Source: Paraglomus occultum (Eukaryota; Glomeromycota; Glomeromycetes; Paraglomerales; Paraglomeraceae). From it: a stretch of DNA of 64,000 bases. Position numbers and translations under genes: made by a program. Below are positions 33,022-46,209 of the stretch, in pieces. The stretch is taken from the NCBI GenBank assembly GCA_910592205.1, contig CAJVPJ010000003.1, forward strand, positions 1 to 64,000, given 5' to 3'. How positions within the stretch are numbered: the first letter of the stretch is position 1; every line of letters begins with the position of its first letter. The notes beneath the pieces are model-generated. The model searched no databases. It saw nothing but the letters and a program-made list of their open reading frames with translations, and was not told the origin of the DNA.

Positions 33022-33987
33022 CTACATCATGTAATTTTCACTGTTCGATATATCCCCTGTATACTGAAGCAAAAGTGTATTTGAATCGTATGCCGTCTGA
33101 TTAACCGATCCTGCAACCACTGCAGGTACCGCAGGTACCGCAAAGTAATCTAAATTATTTATACTCTCAAAAGTTGAATAGTATTGCATCGAATCAGGAG
33201 TGATGTATGTAGTGTTGGAAGAAATAGGCGACGAAGATGGTGAAGGAGAGCATGTTGTTGCTCCGCTCGACAGTTCACTCGGTAATTGCTCGAATGCCGA
33301 TGTATCATCCGATACAACGTAAAATGGTTCAGGGGCGGCGTATGTTTCAAGCTTTGCGTTGAATGGGTATTCGAATGAAGGAAGCACCCATTCTCCGTTT
33401 CCCAGCTGAATTGTTTCGAATGAAGGTGATTGACAGTATGAATATGCTGGCGGATACACTATCGAATACGGCTGAAACCTGGAAAATTTCTGGGCAATTT
33501 CCTTTTTTGACTTTCGCAAATTCCCGACATTAGCCTGAGGCAGGGTCATGTTGAATTGATTTGGGGTTATCATCGCCGCATCGTGTGTAGCTGTATCACT
33601 TTTGACCGCAGTAATACTGGCTGTTGATGTTGTCGTTCCTCTTGGGTTGTTGGAAGGCTTTGTTGTCACTGGTTGTTTTTCCGGAGTTGGATTAATCTTT
33701 TTGAACATTTCGCTTGCTTCATCGGCGATGTCCTTGTAAGCACTTCTTATTTTTTCCGGTTCGCGAGACCATGAGTATGATATTACCCCGGATATTTGAG
33801 TCATCTTTATCCTCTTCCCTTGACGCTTGAGTTCTTTAACGTATGCTTTGCGATATACAAAGAATGCGTTGGCTGTCTTTGTAAGACACGGGCCGCTTTT
33901 TTTGCGAGAAAGAAGTTCCGTGGGGGAAATTTCAGGAGGATACGGAAGAGTGATTAGATATTCGTTGTCCTGACTGATAGTTGCCAT
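33022..33987 (-). CDS. HMG-box protein (MATA-HMG type)
   Basis: A single-exon 321-residue gene. An HMG box occupies about residues 36-100: LTKTANAFFVYRKAYVKELK, MTQISGVISYSWSREPEKIR, SAYKDIADEASEMFKKINP. The pattern of an aromatic-rich first helix, a polar second helix ending in W, and a Y-K-x-x-A third helix fits the MATA-HMG/SOX subgroup, which bends DNA in the minor groove. The rest is Ser/Thr/Pro/Tyr-rich, with SKKEIAQKFSRFQPYSIVYP near the middle and a Ser/Thr stretch near residue 240. Rhizophagus genomes hold a large expansion of such genes; most are not at a mating-type locus, and nothing nearby suggests one here. Confidence 0.85.
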   Translation of the reverse strand: MATISQDNEYLITLPYPPEISPTELLSRKKSGPCLTKTANAFFVYRKAYVKELKRQGKRIKMTQISGVISYSWSREPEKIRSAYKDIADEASEMFKKINPTPEKQPVTTKPSNNPRGTTTSTASITAVKSDTATHDAAMITPNQFNMTLPQANVGNLRKSKKEIAQKFSRFQPYSIVYPPAYSYCQSPSFETIQLGNGEWVLPSFEYPFNAKLETYAAPEPFYVVSDDTSAFEQLPSELSSGATTCSPSPSSSPISSNTTYITPDSMQYYSTFESINNLDYFAVPAVPAVVAGSVNQTAYDSNTLLLQYTGDISNSENYMM

Positions 33988-36304
33988 TGCTGAATTGTCG
34001 ATTGTTCAAAGAGGTGGGGTCGCAGTCTGGGTGGTAGTTTGGTTGTTAATTTTGCGATTGTTCAAAAGAAGCAAGTAAGTATAGCAAGTGATGGGTGGTT
34101 GTGGGTATGTAGATACGATGTTGAGTATTGTATGTTTAAAAAGAACTTTCTGCTCAATTGTATGAGATGTTTGTTGAACGCGGGATCGATCAGTGTAGGT
34201 TTTGCAGCCCTTATATATGTTTTTTTTATATATGCTAAATAATAACGGTGTGTAACAGAGTTGTTTTGACCTATCGGGGAGGAAAATGGTATTAATCCAA
34301 ATAGACGGTCAGGTGATATCTCCGATATGGTTTAGACATGAAACACAGAGACAGATTTATAATCTATATTATCTATATTGCATAATGTGAGCACAGAATT
34401 TATCTAAATATACATATGCTTTCGGCTACCTGGGCTTACCCAACACCATGAAACGCACATATTATTATTTTGCATAATCACATACTAAGTCACATTCTAC
34501 AGTCGTGGTGACACACATACTGCACCACATATGCCACATGAGATACCCGGGGGAAAAAAAAGCCTTGAAACAAAGAGACAAATGGAAAGCGAAAGAAAGG
34601 CGAAAGAAAGAGCCTTGGGGTATCCTAGCGAGAACGGGGAAACGGTTGGGAAGAGAAGGGAGAGGGTAAACAAGAGTGCGAACCCATCGGTTAAGGATAA
34701 AGTGATAAATTGATTATCATTGTCATCGCTTTCCAATACAAGTTTACTTCAAAAAAAACTGGTACAACTGCGGAAATCACTAGTACATGGGAATAATAAT
34801 ACAGCCGATGGAAAACTAGACCCAAAGCATGAGTAAATATACAACATAGAATACAAACTACATACTCAAAGAACTCGATTCTCATCATCGTAAAAGATGT
34901 GAAAATCTCAGATATCTATCAACAGGACTCGAAAAAAGACTGCAACCTTTTGCATAGTAAGAAGAGAGTATTCGTTATCTTCATCCACGTGATTGCCTCC
35001 CAATCCACTTACGATAGGCTAAAATTGGTAGCTTCTATCATAACGAACCGATGACTGTTTGATATGCTATCGATTCGAATGCTACTAATTTATGTTGTGC
35101 TATTGTATTTCTTTGCTGTTCGCGGTTTCCTGAGCATGTCCCATGACAGTTCCACTGTCCGTATAGTGCATAGCATACTTTAATAACTAATAAGCTTCCC
35201 CGGCTAACCGTAATCGGTAATGCACATACATGCTCGGTCTCGACAACAGACCATTGGGCAAATTCGCACAGATTTTATGCATTACAGCTATTCAATTAGT
35301 TTTCGTGGAATGATAGGAGTTACGATATTTGGTAATCGATAAGACATTATATTGATAAAAAAAAGGGCTGGTGAAAAAGCCCGGGACGTTTTTGTGTGTG
35401 GGGCAAAATTCCAAACTAGGCGAAGAAAATGTCAGGGGGACAGAAATTAAAAGTGCAAAAAAGAGAAAAATAAATAAATAAAGTAATAAACATGCGAACG
35501 TTTTTGGATGGTGAGAGGGCACCAATAAAAATGCGCTAAAATTAACTAGGGAAATCGCACAGAGCGAAGGAAAAAAAAAACGAAACCGTGACTTTTTCAT
35601 GTAACAAACAAATGAACACAGATATTAATGTTTGGTATGCAATGTGAGATCACTTGTAACCCTCGCGTTATCATTACAACAACACAAGATCAATAACAAC
35701 AGCGGTCTTTCTTGTATATACTGAAAACAGACTATAATTTATATGGCCCGACTTTTCCCGAATTATAGCTTGACGATCATTCAAATTAAACTAGGTAATA
35801 TATTAATTATAGGGTAAATCTAGATTCCCTTCGTTTTGATTAGTCTTTGACAATATTAATAATAAAAGATCGATAATATTTCGTCCCCAATTTTTTTTAC
35901 TCTATCTTTTTTTGGAACAAGAGTTTTTTTTTTTATTTCCTCTCTTTCAATCGACATGCTCGCACAACAGTTCAGTGGATCCGAATTCTGTGCATCTGTT
36001 CATCCAGATCCCCTTGCCATTCCTTTTCCGATTCTACCTGATCCCATGCTCATTGTATACTTGTTACTGCATAAGTCCCATGATAAAAAGTAAAAGAGAC
36101 ATTTTAAACTTTGGGTTAGCGCATAAAAATAAAGCAAACATTGTAATCAATGTTCGTCATATCCGATACTCTTGTATCCACTTAACGATGGCTATTACAA
36201 ATACGGAAGTAGATATACGGATAAGCAGGTACTTGATGTAGTGGTCGGGGGAATGGAAGGGAAGCAGGGGCGGAAAAGGACAAGGAGAAAGAAAAGAGAA
36301 AGGG

Positions 36305-36361
36305 TACGGGATAGGGTGGGATGGGGTGGCATGAGATGGGATGGGATGAGGTGGGATGGGA
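36305..36361 (+). repeat. GGGATG-like minisatellite
   Basis: Degenerate tandem units of GGGATG/GGGGTGG/GAGATG. Confidence 0.7.
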
Positions 36362-39138
36362 AACAACGTATTCGACAACATATTCGGATAAACCTTTATC
36401 TTATTCTTCATAAGAGGCAATGCATATTCTATAGCATTCGAAAACAATTCGACAACAAATTGTTGCATGACTTTTTGTCTTGTTCATCGCATTTACTATA
36501 ATTAAATGCGCATACATTATGATTAATCAGGAAATGGCCCGACGTTCAGTCCGCGGGATATTATCTTTCTTTATCAAACAATCATCCGTCAAAGATTGTC
36601 TTTTGACAAATCTCACAATCCTTTTTTCTTTATCGGCATACATTCTTCTTCTTGTTATTCTTCGCCTCTCTCTCATACACTCTACACTCCCCTTCATGTA
36701 TTACAAAAAAAATTATATTAGTCACGAAACACTTAAGCATATAATTTTCGAAAATTTTAGCCCACAAGGAAATAATAATGCCTCAAACCTTAATCAAATT
36801 AGTCATTGTTTGTCTTTTCGCAGCAGCTCTGCATCCCATCCCCGATCTCTTTCTTCCCCGCAGAACAAAGCAAGGCATGAGAATCATGCAGAGTAAATTA
36901 GCCGAATCACAAAGATAAAGTTTGATAAATTTCCATTGTCGCGTTCATCGTATGACGTGGTGAGAGACCCTTTCGGATCACGCGCAATAGACTATATGGG
37001 CTTAAATATGGAGATAAATATATCGAACTGCCTTATGTTCTCCCTTATTGGGATTTCCAATTTCATCCATTGTTATGTACAACTATACCCATATACGCAG
37101 TAAACAGTCTGGTTACCCTGACCCTGGAGTTCGCTCCTTTATTGTCTCATGTGAACTGTACTCAATAGTGTTTGTTGTCTCTTTAAAGTTGCCTTCAGAC
37201 CTTGGCAAATTACCGTTTATGTAACATGTAGTCCGACCTTCTACTCAGAAACACTTTCAACACAACGAACCACCCATATATGGTTAGTCACAATAATAGT
37301 TAAGGGGAATACCATGAGGGTGCCCGGACACAAGTGAGCTCACTATATACGGGGCACCCCTCATGTGCCAGTTTTTTTTTGAAGCATGTCCGATTGTAAC
37401 ACAAACATCGTACCTTATTGTTATGATATAGTCATGTATCGGTCAGCGGACTTTGTGCGATAACCAAAAGATTAGACAGAGGGGGGTGAATATTTACTGA
37501 AATAGAATACCGTATGCAAACTGATAGACAACGAACCCTTCATCCTGTGACGACGAACGTATCGTATCGAGGGTCAATGCAATTCTTGGAATTATTTTCC
37601 AACATTACGCACGACCACGAGATCAACTGATCTGCTTTAAACGGTAACACCAGAGCTGTTACAAATATTCATGACGTTCGGTATCTGGCGTGGGTTCGTA
37701 CTCCCTCATGTTCCGGGCATGATTATGATGCAGATGCCGCAAAGGTTCACAAAGTCATCATGGCTTCTTCGTATTCCCTTTTAAAAAAAGAAAGCGATTA
37801 CTTTTAGCAAGTGCTATAAGAGAAGGGTTAAAAGACTGTATGTTATTTGATATTTAATATTTGCTTTCAAATTTGGCTAGAACTGCGAAACATTAATTTC
37901 ATATTTGAATATCAATTTCTAATAAAGGAAATATTATCGGGCTGAAGTTGAAGTAGACTTGACCTTTTCTCGATAACCCTGTTGCACCACAATGGAAGGC
38001 ATGATATTCCCTAATGATCGTTGGATCTCATATTGATCGACGATTTTCGTGATTCCTTTTGATTTACAAACTATTCATTTCCATTTGATCACTTCCGTAT
38101 TTGCCGAGACAAAAGCTGTGGCGCTTTCAAGTCTTGATATGTTTGAACGTTCAGCCCCGAAACATCCTTTTGACTGTCTCGTTTGTTGATGATCGCTCGT
38201 CTCGTTAGCAGCTATGATGTCAATTAAGCAAACCCGTCACTTATATTCACCTTACTATGACGAAAGGCTGCATAAAAAACAATGGTCGTTGTTTATAGCA
38301 AGAAAACTCACCACAAAGAAGCAGTACCCCTATGCAATTGCTGTATCGTGAGCGAGCTAGAATTTTTTTGCAACGGCGCGCGACTTGGAACCCATTGAGT
38401 TTTAGCCCCATCTACAGTCTAAAGTATTGTCAAAAGGTATTCAATTATAAATTAATAATAAACTTCTAATACAGACATTCACTGTTTATATCAATTAAAG
38501 TTGTAAAAGATGCTGCGTACGTAAAATTATCTACTATACGGCGACTGTTTCAAGAAAGTATATTTGTTTCAGTATGTAATTTCCGAGGAACACGAAATGA
38601 TGGTTTTTTAGTTTAAAGTACACGTCTCTATACACTCTTTTGTTGTTTCAACAGACTTTTTTATGTAAACCAGGCCATGTTTGGATTATACAGGTAATTA
38701 GCCGTTCATGTGTAGGATATAACGGGTGGGCTTTCTAAACATTTAATATTATAGTGTTTTAGCAACAGTTTTAAAAACGCAATGCATTACAATGAAGCTA
38801 ATGTACGATAATAGACATTAACAACGTTATGTTTTTTTAAAAAAAAAAAGTCATGTCTGCGTCTCTACAAAGTACGCGCGATTGAAGCAACATATCAAGT
38901 ATCAAAACAAAGAAGCCTTATACAAACTATAACTATTATCGTCTAGACGGTTTCTGTATATTAAATGTTTTGACCGAAAACATTAGTACGACTTTTGTCC
39001 GATTAAACGTTAAAATGTAAGTATTGCTTTATGTAAACAAGTGCTAGTTCAAACATCGTACGTAGTTTGTTCCTTTACGTTTTAAGAGAAATGTCGAAAT
39101 TTCTAACAAAACTCGTAGTTTATTTATAGATACAATCA

Positions 39139-39214
39139 GCAAACGTTTTTGCTATACGCTTATGCTCACGACAATGACTTGCAAACGTTTTGGCTATACG
39201 CTTATGATCACAAC
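39139..39214 (+). repeat. 42-bp tandem duplication
   Basis: GCAAACGTTTTTGCTATACG, continuing CTTATGCTCACGACAATGACTT, is repeated from 39181 with a few substitutions. Confidence 0.75.
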
Positions 39215-39279
39215 AAAACTCCATCATGTAATAGTTTGTAATATGGTATAGTAGTCACTCGACTTTGATTATCCGCCGT

Positions 39280-39672
39280 TAAGAATGCTTTCTTGATGTG
39301 CAATTTTACGACCTCGAGGATCCGGGTGGTATTCACAGCCAACCAATTGTTTACCGGCACATCAATCCATCGACATCGGATGGAAATACCGGTTATGAAG
39401 AATGTTGGACTCCTTTTGCGGACGACCAATTCAGGACTGGACGATTTGAAGGTATAGAAACGATAATAATAGTACAGATTACTCATGTAAAGCAAAATAT
39501 ATTTTCAATAATACGATATAGTACATATTCAATTGGCACATAGTTCAAAAGAAAAACCAAACGGCAATAGCCCATATGGCTATAGAGCATGATTGCCTGC
39601 TGCACTCGCAGGAGGCCGATACGTTCGTGGGAGAAAAAACAAAACAATACATCGATACGAGATATTATCATA
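39280..39672 (+). CDS. possible two-exon gene fragment, unidentified
   Basis: A coding-like exon ends at 39450 (FYDLEDPGGIHSQPIVYRHI, DGNTGYEECWTPFADDQFRT) at a GTATAG donor. It can be joined in phase to an exon starting near 39568 after an AATAG acceptor (AHMAIEHDCLLHSQEADTFV, GEKTKQYIDTR). GC content is higher than in the flanks. No start codon is evident; the 5' boundary may be a TTAAG acceptor at about 39280. I do not recognise the family. The reverse strand of the first exon is also open, so this could still be chance. Confidence 0.3.
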
Positions 39673-39959
39673 CTGAATCAACGGACACACATGTTTGCAT
39701 CCTAATTAATAATCTTCTTATGTGCTTTATAATCCGTTACAGCCACATGATACTATGTAAAATAAATATTGGTCTTTCAAGGTTCAAGTCATGTCTAATA
39801 ATAATAATAATACTAACTTTAATTATCAGCTATTATACGATAATATACGCATGGGCGAAAGCATTCTTTAACTTACATATTATATACATATATGGTAGAT
39901 TTAAATCTGTGCAATTATCAGATATCGTACGAGCATTGATGATGTAATTAACAATATGT

Positions 39960-42900
39960 GATTTAATATAGAGCGTCATTAGGGTCGATTGCATGTTTAG
40001 AACGTTGATAGAAATGTCATACGGTCCCTTGATTATGTTTGTATATGTTTCAACCCCTTACATGTCAAGAAAAGAGAAAAAAGTCGGCTGGTTTGTATGT
40101 ATGTCGAATATACGTAACATGTTGAACAGCCCGATTTTTTTTGATAAATAGTCTTGTAAAATATACAGACATTTAAAGTTTGTTACTTTTATTTACAAGC
40201 TATTTACTTAATTCATAACACACAATAATAATATGTATAATTATGAACACTTATACTTGGGTCTCGGATTGACTTTCAGTACATTAAATGTGATTCCGAT
40301 TAAATATATAACCATACGTATATTTACGCATGAATGCTAAACCTACAAAAATAAACAGTCGTTAATTAAAAGAAATATGTACGTCTTAATTTTGGGGAAA
40401 AAGGGGGAGGGAGAAAATTATTTAAAACCGGATTGAATTGAAACTAATGAAAGTCTCAGCTGTGTAATTAATTTCTCCCCAATTTTGTACGCTTTGACCC
40501 CATTGAGTACAATATAAACCCCCTTTTCCAAGAAAAAAAAACATACATTTTTTTGTAAACGAATGCATTAAATGATAATAAGCTTAATATAAAACAATTA
40601 TGAAGCAATATCGGAATTCTAAATTAGTCGGCGTTTGGTATGTAATATAATTAAAAGCCAGCCCTAATACATATATGGCAGTAAACATAAAATCAGGACG
40701 AATAAATGATTTTCGATTATCATTTTTTACTTTCAGCATAATTAGTTGACAAGCAATTATCAAAATGGGGTTTCGATTAACTTCATAAGACTACAAGTAT
40801 TGAGAAGCCAAATATCCGAAAATCTGTAGTTATACGACACTTTATTCAATCCCAGTCTATACCATTTAATTTTATTATTACTGTATGTTCTGTGAAAAAA
40901 TTTTTTTTTTAATTTTCGTGTTTTTGTTTTATGTTCAAGATTTCCGTTGATTGTCTGAAACTAATTGTAGTCAATGAGATTCAAACACACATATCGTTTC
41001 GACACTTCTATGCCGATGCTTCTATGCGTTTTACAGACCTTTGAGTAAAAGACTAGGTAATTAATCCTCATGTCGGAAACCAGATTAGGGCGCATCGATT
41101 AACATGCGTGCCGACATTTATGCACTGTAAAGATTAGATAATTATAAGTAAGCATGTTATCGGGTGCATATTTAGGTTACAGATATATGTGGCTTTTCTT
41201 TGCGTCTAATAGAATACTTTTGAAAGAGCATGCGTCGTTATCAAATAATCACTATTGTACCTCCTTTACAGTCCAACAAGCACGTATCAATTTAGTTTAA
41301 TTACCCCTTAACCAGACGCCTTTCTCCGTTATACTAAAACGCGTCAGCCTTTCAAAAAACCTTCTTTTTTATGCAACAAAGTACATTTGTATATACGTCC
41401 ATTCGGAAAAGAGATTTTGGTATTACGTTTGATGACTAAGTGGCGTAAAGGCTAATACTAAAACTGTCGTCATGTGTAAAAAAAATATCGGATCGGACAA
41501 AATGGGCGTATTTTTAGCAAACCAGATAACTAAACGTGTCGAATATCACACACGACAGATTTCTGCAGAAGAACGCGGCAAAATCACAGAGTTGTAGGCA
41601 TTTTGCTTAAAGCACATGTATGCCCCCCGACCTGGCTCTTCAACCGGGTCAATTTAAATCCGGGTTACCGAATAGGGGTTCAAATATGACGATCTATCAG
41701 CATATCACAAAATAACCGACATCTCTAGCCTTCCATATATGTAAGGAGCGCCATAGAGTTTCACAACACAAAGAACAAACCCTGACCATCTATGCTTGAT
41801 ATAGTTTCGTACTCTTTCTTGTGCAACTGTTCAAATCGTATTTGGTTTATGGCATGATACGTGCAGCACAATAAACTCATGGGGAGAGTCTGACATGGGC
41901 CGGATCGGTATTGTGATGTCTCATAACAAGTTTACAATAACAATCATTATTGTTATCCGGGATTATTAATCATATTTCTGGAAAACTTGGTATGTTTGAA
42001 ATTTTGTGTTTGCCAAGATTCGAGTTAACGTAAGCCCAAGAGTTTACAAACAATACGTGTGTGCAAATACGAAACATGCCTTTAGCTTTGGAAAGAGGTA
42101 TGTAATTTTCAGGTATCCAAAATATCTGTCTATAACGATATTAATATAGTTTTTCTTTACGTATAGGAGACCGCGGATGTTTATTGTTGTATAGATACAA
42201 AGGTCAGAATTGAATTGGACGCTAAGAAATATTAAATTTTAATAATTTTTACAAGTCGACCATTTCACCTCTTGCAACTTGAGAAACCCGCTCAAAGCGT
42301 AAAGTTGTATACCATAAGAGATATGAATATTTGTAAGTGGTTATTCTAGTATCGCAATCGTGTAAAGCAATATTGCTGATAAATCATATACCTTGAGAAA
42401 ACTGTTGATTAGATACACTTGGTTACAATACGTCTCTTTTTCAGATAACTCGCAATATGTTAGGAATTGGTCGAAAGTCATCCGTCAACGAGCAGTGTAA
42501 GCGTGTTACGGTAATGTAAAAAACAAAAGTACCGCGATGAAAACAATAAATGGTTGCTACGAATTGTAAAGATGTCAAGTCCCGGTAGAAATGTCAAGAC
42601 ATAACCCGAACATTCAGCAACAAAAAAAAATTGTAAAATATTATCCATCGAGACTTTTAACGCGTTACATTATGATGCACTCACAAACTATGGCACAATC
42701 AACGCTTTGTGCAAGAACGAATATTTGTGATACTTGTCAATCTGTTACACACAAGGAAGAAGAAGCGAGCAATCTACTGAAACTTTACAAATACAAATAA
42801 AGAAAATTGGTAGGTATACCGACTATTGTTGTTGTATTGATGCTACTGCTCATTACATTACAGTACGCAAACTAATTAATTATGTTCTTTATGGTATATG

Positions 42901-43770
42901 CGAAGAATTTAATGGCACAATAAACACGAAATTAAGGAATTAAATAAAGCTGACGAGAATTTGCAATAACGCAGGCGGACAGAATGAGAATATTGTACGT
43001 GGTTAAACTACGAAAGTGTTGATTAAAACAAAAACTTAACGAAACAATCAAATAACATAAAGTTTTATTATAAATCGATATTAGGTTCTAATAAAGAATA
43101 ATGTTATTGTAGGTTTATTATCATGATCCTTTATTCAAATGCCATATCGTTTAAGAAGAATGGTGATGACAGCATTGAAGGGTAATTAATGCTAGACAGC
43201 TACTGTATACGCAAAAACTATTCCCTTACGTGAGTTGCGTCATAAGAGATTTTGGAAGAAATTTATTGGGGCCGTTCCCACTTCTTAAGTGAGTATCTCT
43301 CATTGGAAATTTCAACAGTGTGTATAATTCTTTATGTCTGCTTGAATCTTGTAGAATCGACATCGTTCACGTGAAATCCGAGCTACTAATTTCGATCTCA
43401 ACCATCTATTTAAAGCAAACTAAATTTGCAGACTAAAAACTTGAGCCTTTTATTTGGTTAGTATTACGTTGCCATAGGTGTATTGGCCGATAAAACGGGA
43501 GGCATGCGGGCAGGAACCTTCCAAGTACATAACATTACAATGGTTAATGTTTAATGGTAATACTTTGAAATTATTCCTTAAACACATTCCAACCTTGATA
43601 AAGTTGATAGAGTGAACGTCAAGTCTTTATTAACAAGTTCTCCAAACAGGTACAACCAAATAAAGTCAAAAACATAAAGAGGTAATCATGCTAACAAAAC
43701 GTATATATATATATGGCCCGCCCACATCACACTGTATAACACATCTCACAGGCTTTTTCTCCTCCTCCCT
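39960..43770. other. gene-poor region, 3.8 kb
   Basis: AT-rich and stop-rich in all frames; no gene, RNA gene or repeat family recognised. Confidence 0.5.
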
Positions 43771-46209
43771 CTACAGACCAAACTCGAAACATTTGAGAGG
43801 TACGCTATCTTCTTTTTTAGTCCTTGGATCTTTAGCGGTGACTTTGGTTTCGTAATTTCCGAAATTTATCGACAGCTCTATCGGTCGATCTTTGCCCAAG
43901 TGTCTGTGGGGCAAATCAACAATCCATTCCCTTATGAGGGTTACACCTTCATCGTCTATATATTCAGGATCATAATCTCGTGACGCGTAAATATTCACGC
44001 TCATTTTCGTCTGTCGCGAGTTGGATGGATAATAAGTTTCACTGAAAGTCTGGTTACGTCGAATCGAGTCTCCACGGCGGGCCAAAATCGAGAATTTAAT
44101 AATCGTATTACGTGCCGTCTTGCGTTCTGGTGGGTCGCCATTGGCAAACGGCATTTCAATGTTTGTGCCGTAGGTATAATTGAGTACACGCGTCTTGACG
44201 GTTTTACTGAAACCGTACATTTCTGATTCTACGTCATCCTCAATACTTAAACCTGTGTGTAGGGAGAAGCAAAAAGAAAAGTCTTTCTCGATGAGAAAAG
44301 TATTTTCCCAAGTAGGTTAAAGGAATCGGAAGGGGGGACTCACCGTATAAAGTTGCACCCCGTTGAACCGCCGCAATCGGGTTAATAGGAGAAGCGATAA
44401 TATCAACTTCATAGGCAAATGTTTGTTTAACACGTTCCATAAGATAGGGCGATTGGCTGTGCATTAAAGCTGATTGAGTTTGCTGTTTAACTCTTTATAG
44501 TAGTTTGATTACGAAAGATCCTCCGCCTCACCTGTATCCACCGACTAGGAACATCGCCGAGCAACGATCGCTTGATGCTTTTAACTGTTTTCTATCAGAA
44601 AAGGCAAAGACAGTGTATTAATTACACAGATGCGAGCAAAACGTATGTTAAGGAGAAAAAGAAGAAGAAGAAACAGCAGCTAACCTTATTAAGGCGAGAA
44701 TTGCTTGAACTGACGGTTCAAACATTGCCTTAACATCATCATAAGTGAATTCAAGCACCCAGTTAAGAGGCTCGAGCTCTGCTTGCTTTTCATGGCTCGC
44801 TTCTGCCTTTAGAAAATCATAAGCCCTCATACTTATGCGATTGTTTACATACTCACTACGATCATTAAAATTGAACTTGATGGGACAAAAGAAATTTTGA
44901 ACCAAATACATCAATCTACGCGCATGAATTTTGCGTAATTCGTTCATCCTGTCGCGAGTGATTCCAAGTCGCTCGGCCACCTGGTTGAGGAATTCGTCAT
45001 CCACGGAAGTGCTACCGCAATAATTACCCATCGACTGGGTAACTTCACCCAGTTGTTTATCTGTTAGCAACTTTCGCGTAGTAAGATCAACCGTGCCGCC
45101 GCCACCGTCAACGATCATGAAAGTGCCTGCATAATTTTTGTTATCAACAATTCGTTAGCGCAAGGGCTGGTATCAGAGATACCGAATTTGTGGTTAAAAG
45201 TACTCACTGCCTTCCGCTAGATCATACTCGTCCATTATTTCGTGACAGTACACGGCAGCCGCCTCCGCTTAAATTAAATATACAGTACGTATGAGATGGG
45301 AACAGCAGATGTTTGAATTTATTACATAATTATATTTCCTTTGATCTTACGTTCGGATATGAACATTGCGTTGTCCATTCCTTTTTGCACCAGACCAGCT
45401 TCAACCGCACACTTGGTCATTATATCTTTGGCCTTGTGATTCCATTCCACTGGTAATGTAAAGACGAATAAAACATGTCGGGCAAGATCGAGACCTAGAA
45501 GATACAAAAAATGTTTAAATCTGGTGCGCTATATTATCTCCGGAAAGCCAGACTTTTTTTACCAGCCCCCCATCGAGACTTGATATGTGCTTCGACTCTC
45601 TGCAGATTAAATTTGCGTTAGTGCCACATGTCACACAAACAACATGCTATTTACCGAAAAAGCTCATACTTTCTGCATTTCCTTGAGAAAATCAGTGATA
45701 GCTTTATGGTAATTCAATCCATCGGGCAGCACAGGTTTGCGAGCTGTCGGACAGGCTTCAGAAAGGCCTAATTTGAAGCATTCCACAACAATGTTATCGT
45801 CGCTCGTCACCCCGCTCCCATAGTCTTCAACGCAATCTGCAGCCGAATTCCCCCAATGAGTAACATTGAAATCTTTATCATAAACGAGGACGGTGGGGAT
45901 TTTGTGCGCGTTTGCTCGGGTCAATCTGCCCAACGGCCTAGTCGCGCATACATGTATGAATTAATAGACTCGTAAAAAGACAAAAATCGATACGGTTCAT
46001 ATATTTGACCATTTTATATAAGTCTCGATTTCTTTAGGACGACGGATATGACCAACCGAGAATCCAGAGAACGTTGTCCCAAAATCTAGAGTGGCACGAA
46101 TTTAAAGTTACGTGAAACCCTATATCGGATAGAAACGAAAAAAAAGGCAGATGACGAATATTGCCGTACCGACTCCGACTACTACGCGAACATCTTTGGT
46201 AGAGCTCAT
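43771..46209 (-). CDS. HSPA12-type Hsp70-like ATPase, copy A
   Basis: Ten exons in full phase: 46170-46209, 46010-46085, 45670-45937, 45563-45599, 45351-45494, 45208-45267, 44685-45126, 44532-44591, 44344-44456, 43771-44252; 573 residues. It has the actin/Hsp70 nucleotide-binding fold: phosphate-1 loop DFGTTFSGFS, HVLFVFTLPVEWN, SEPEAAAVYC, phosphate-2 loop VDGGGGTVDLTT, adenosine loop MFLVGGYSQSPYL, then INPIAAVQRGATLYG, followed by a C-terminal region with no substrate-binding domain of canonical Hsp70. HSPA12-like proteins are expanded in many eukaryotes, including Glomeromycotina; partners are mostly unknown. Part of an inverted pair with the gene at 49114-51685. The first exon (MSSTKDVRVVVGV) lies 734 bp from the divergent coiled-coil gene. 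Confidence 0.9.

Larger units (their letters stand above)
33988..39290. other. gene-poor region, 5.3 kb
   Basis: No gene supported. It includes a GGGATG-type minisatellite (36305-36361), a short hairpin at 37314-37363 (ATGAGGGTGCCC... with ...GGGCACCCCTCAT), and a 42-bp tandem duplication at 39139-39214. Open frames of up to 138 codons (for example 36480-36896) lack recognisable domains. Confidence 0.5.

Noticed and set aside
33022-33987. Mating-type (MAT) locus
   Set aside because: An HMG-box gene alone is not evidence; no homeodomain or pheromone/receptor genes are nearby, and the family is expanded in such fungi.
36480-36896. 138-codon plus frame
   Set aside because: Low-complexity Ser/Leu/Ile composition, no domain, and no supporting splice or promoter signals.
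41630-41700. tRNA-like segment with CCGGG and GGTTCAAAT
   Set aside because: Stem pairing and spacing do not make a cloverleaf; no anticodon arm could be drawn.
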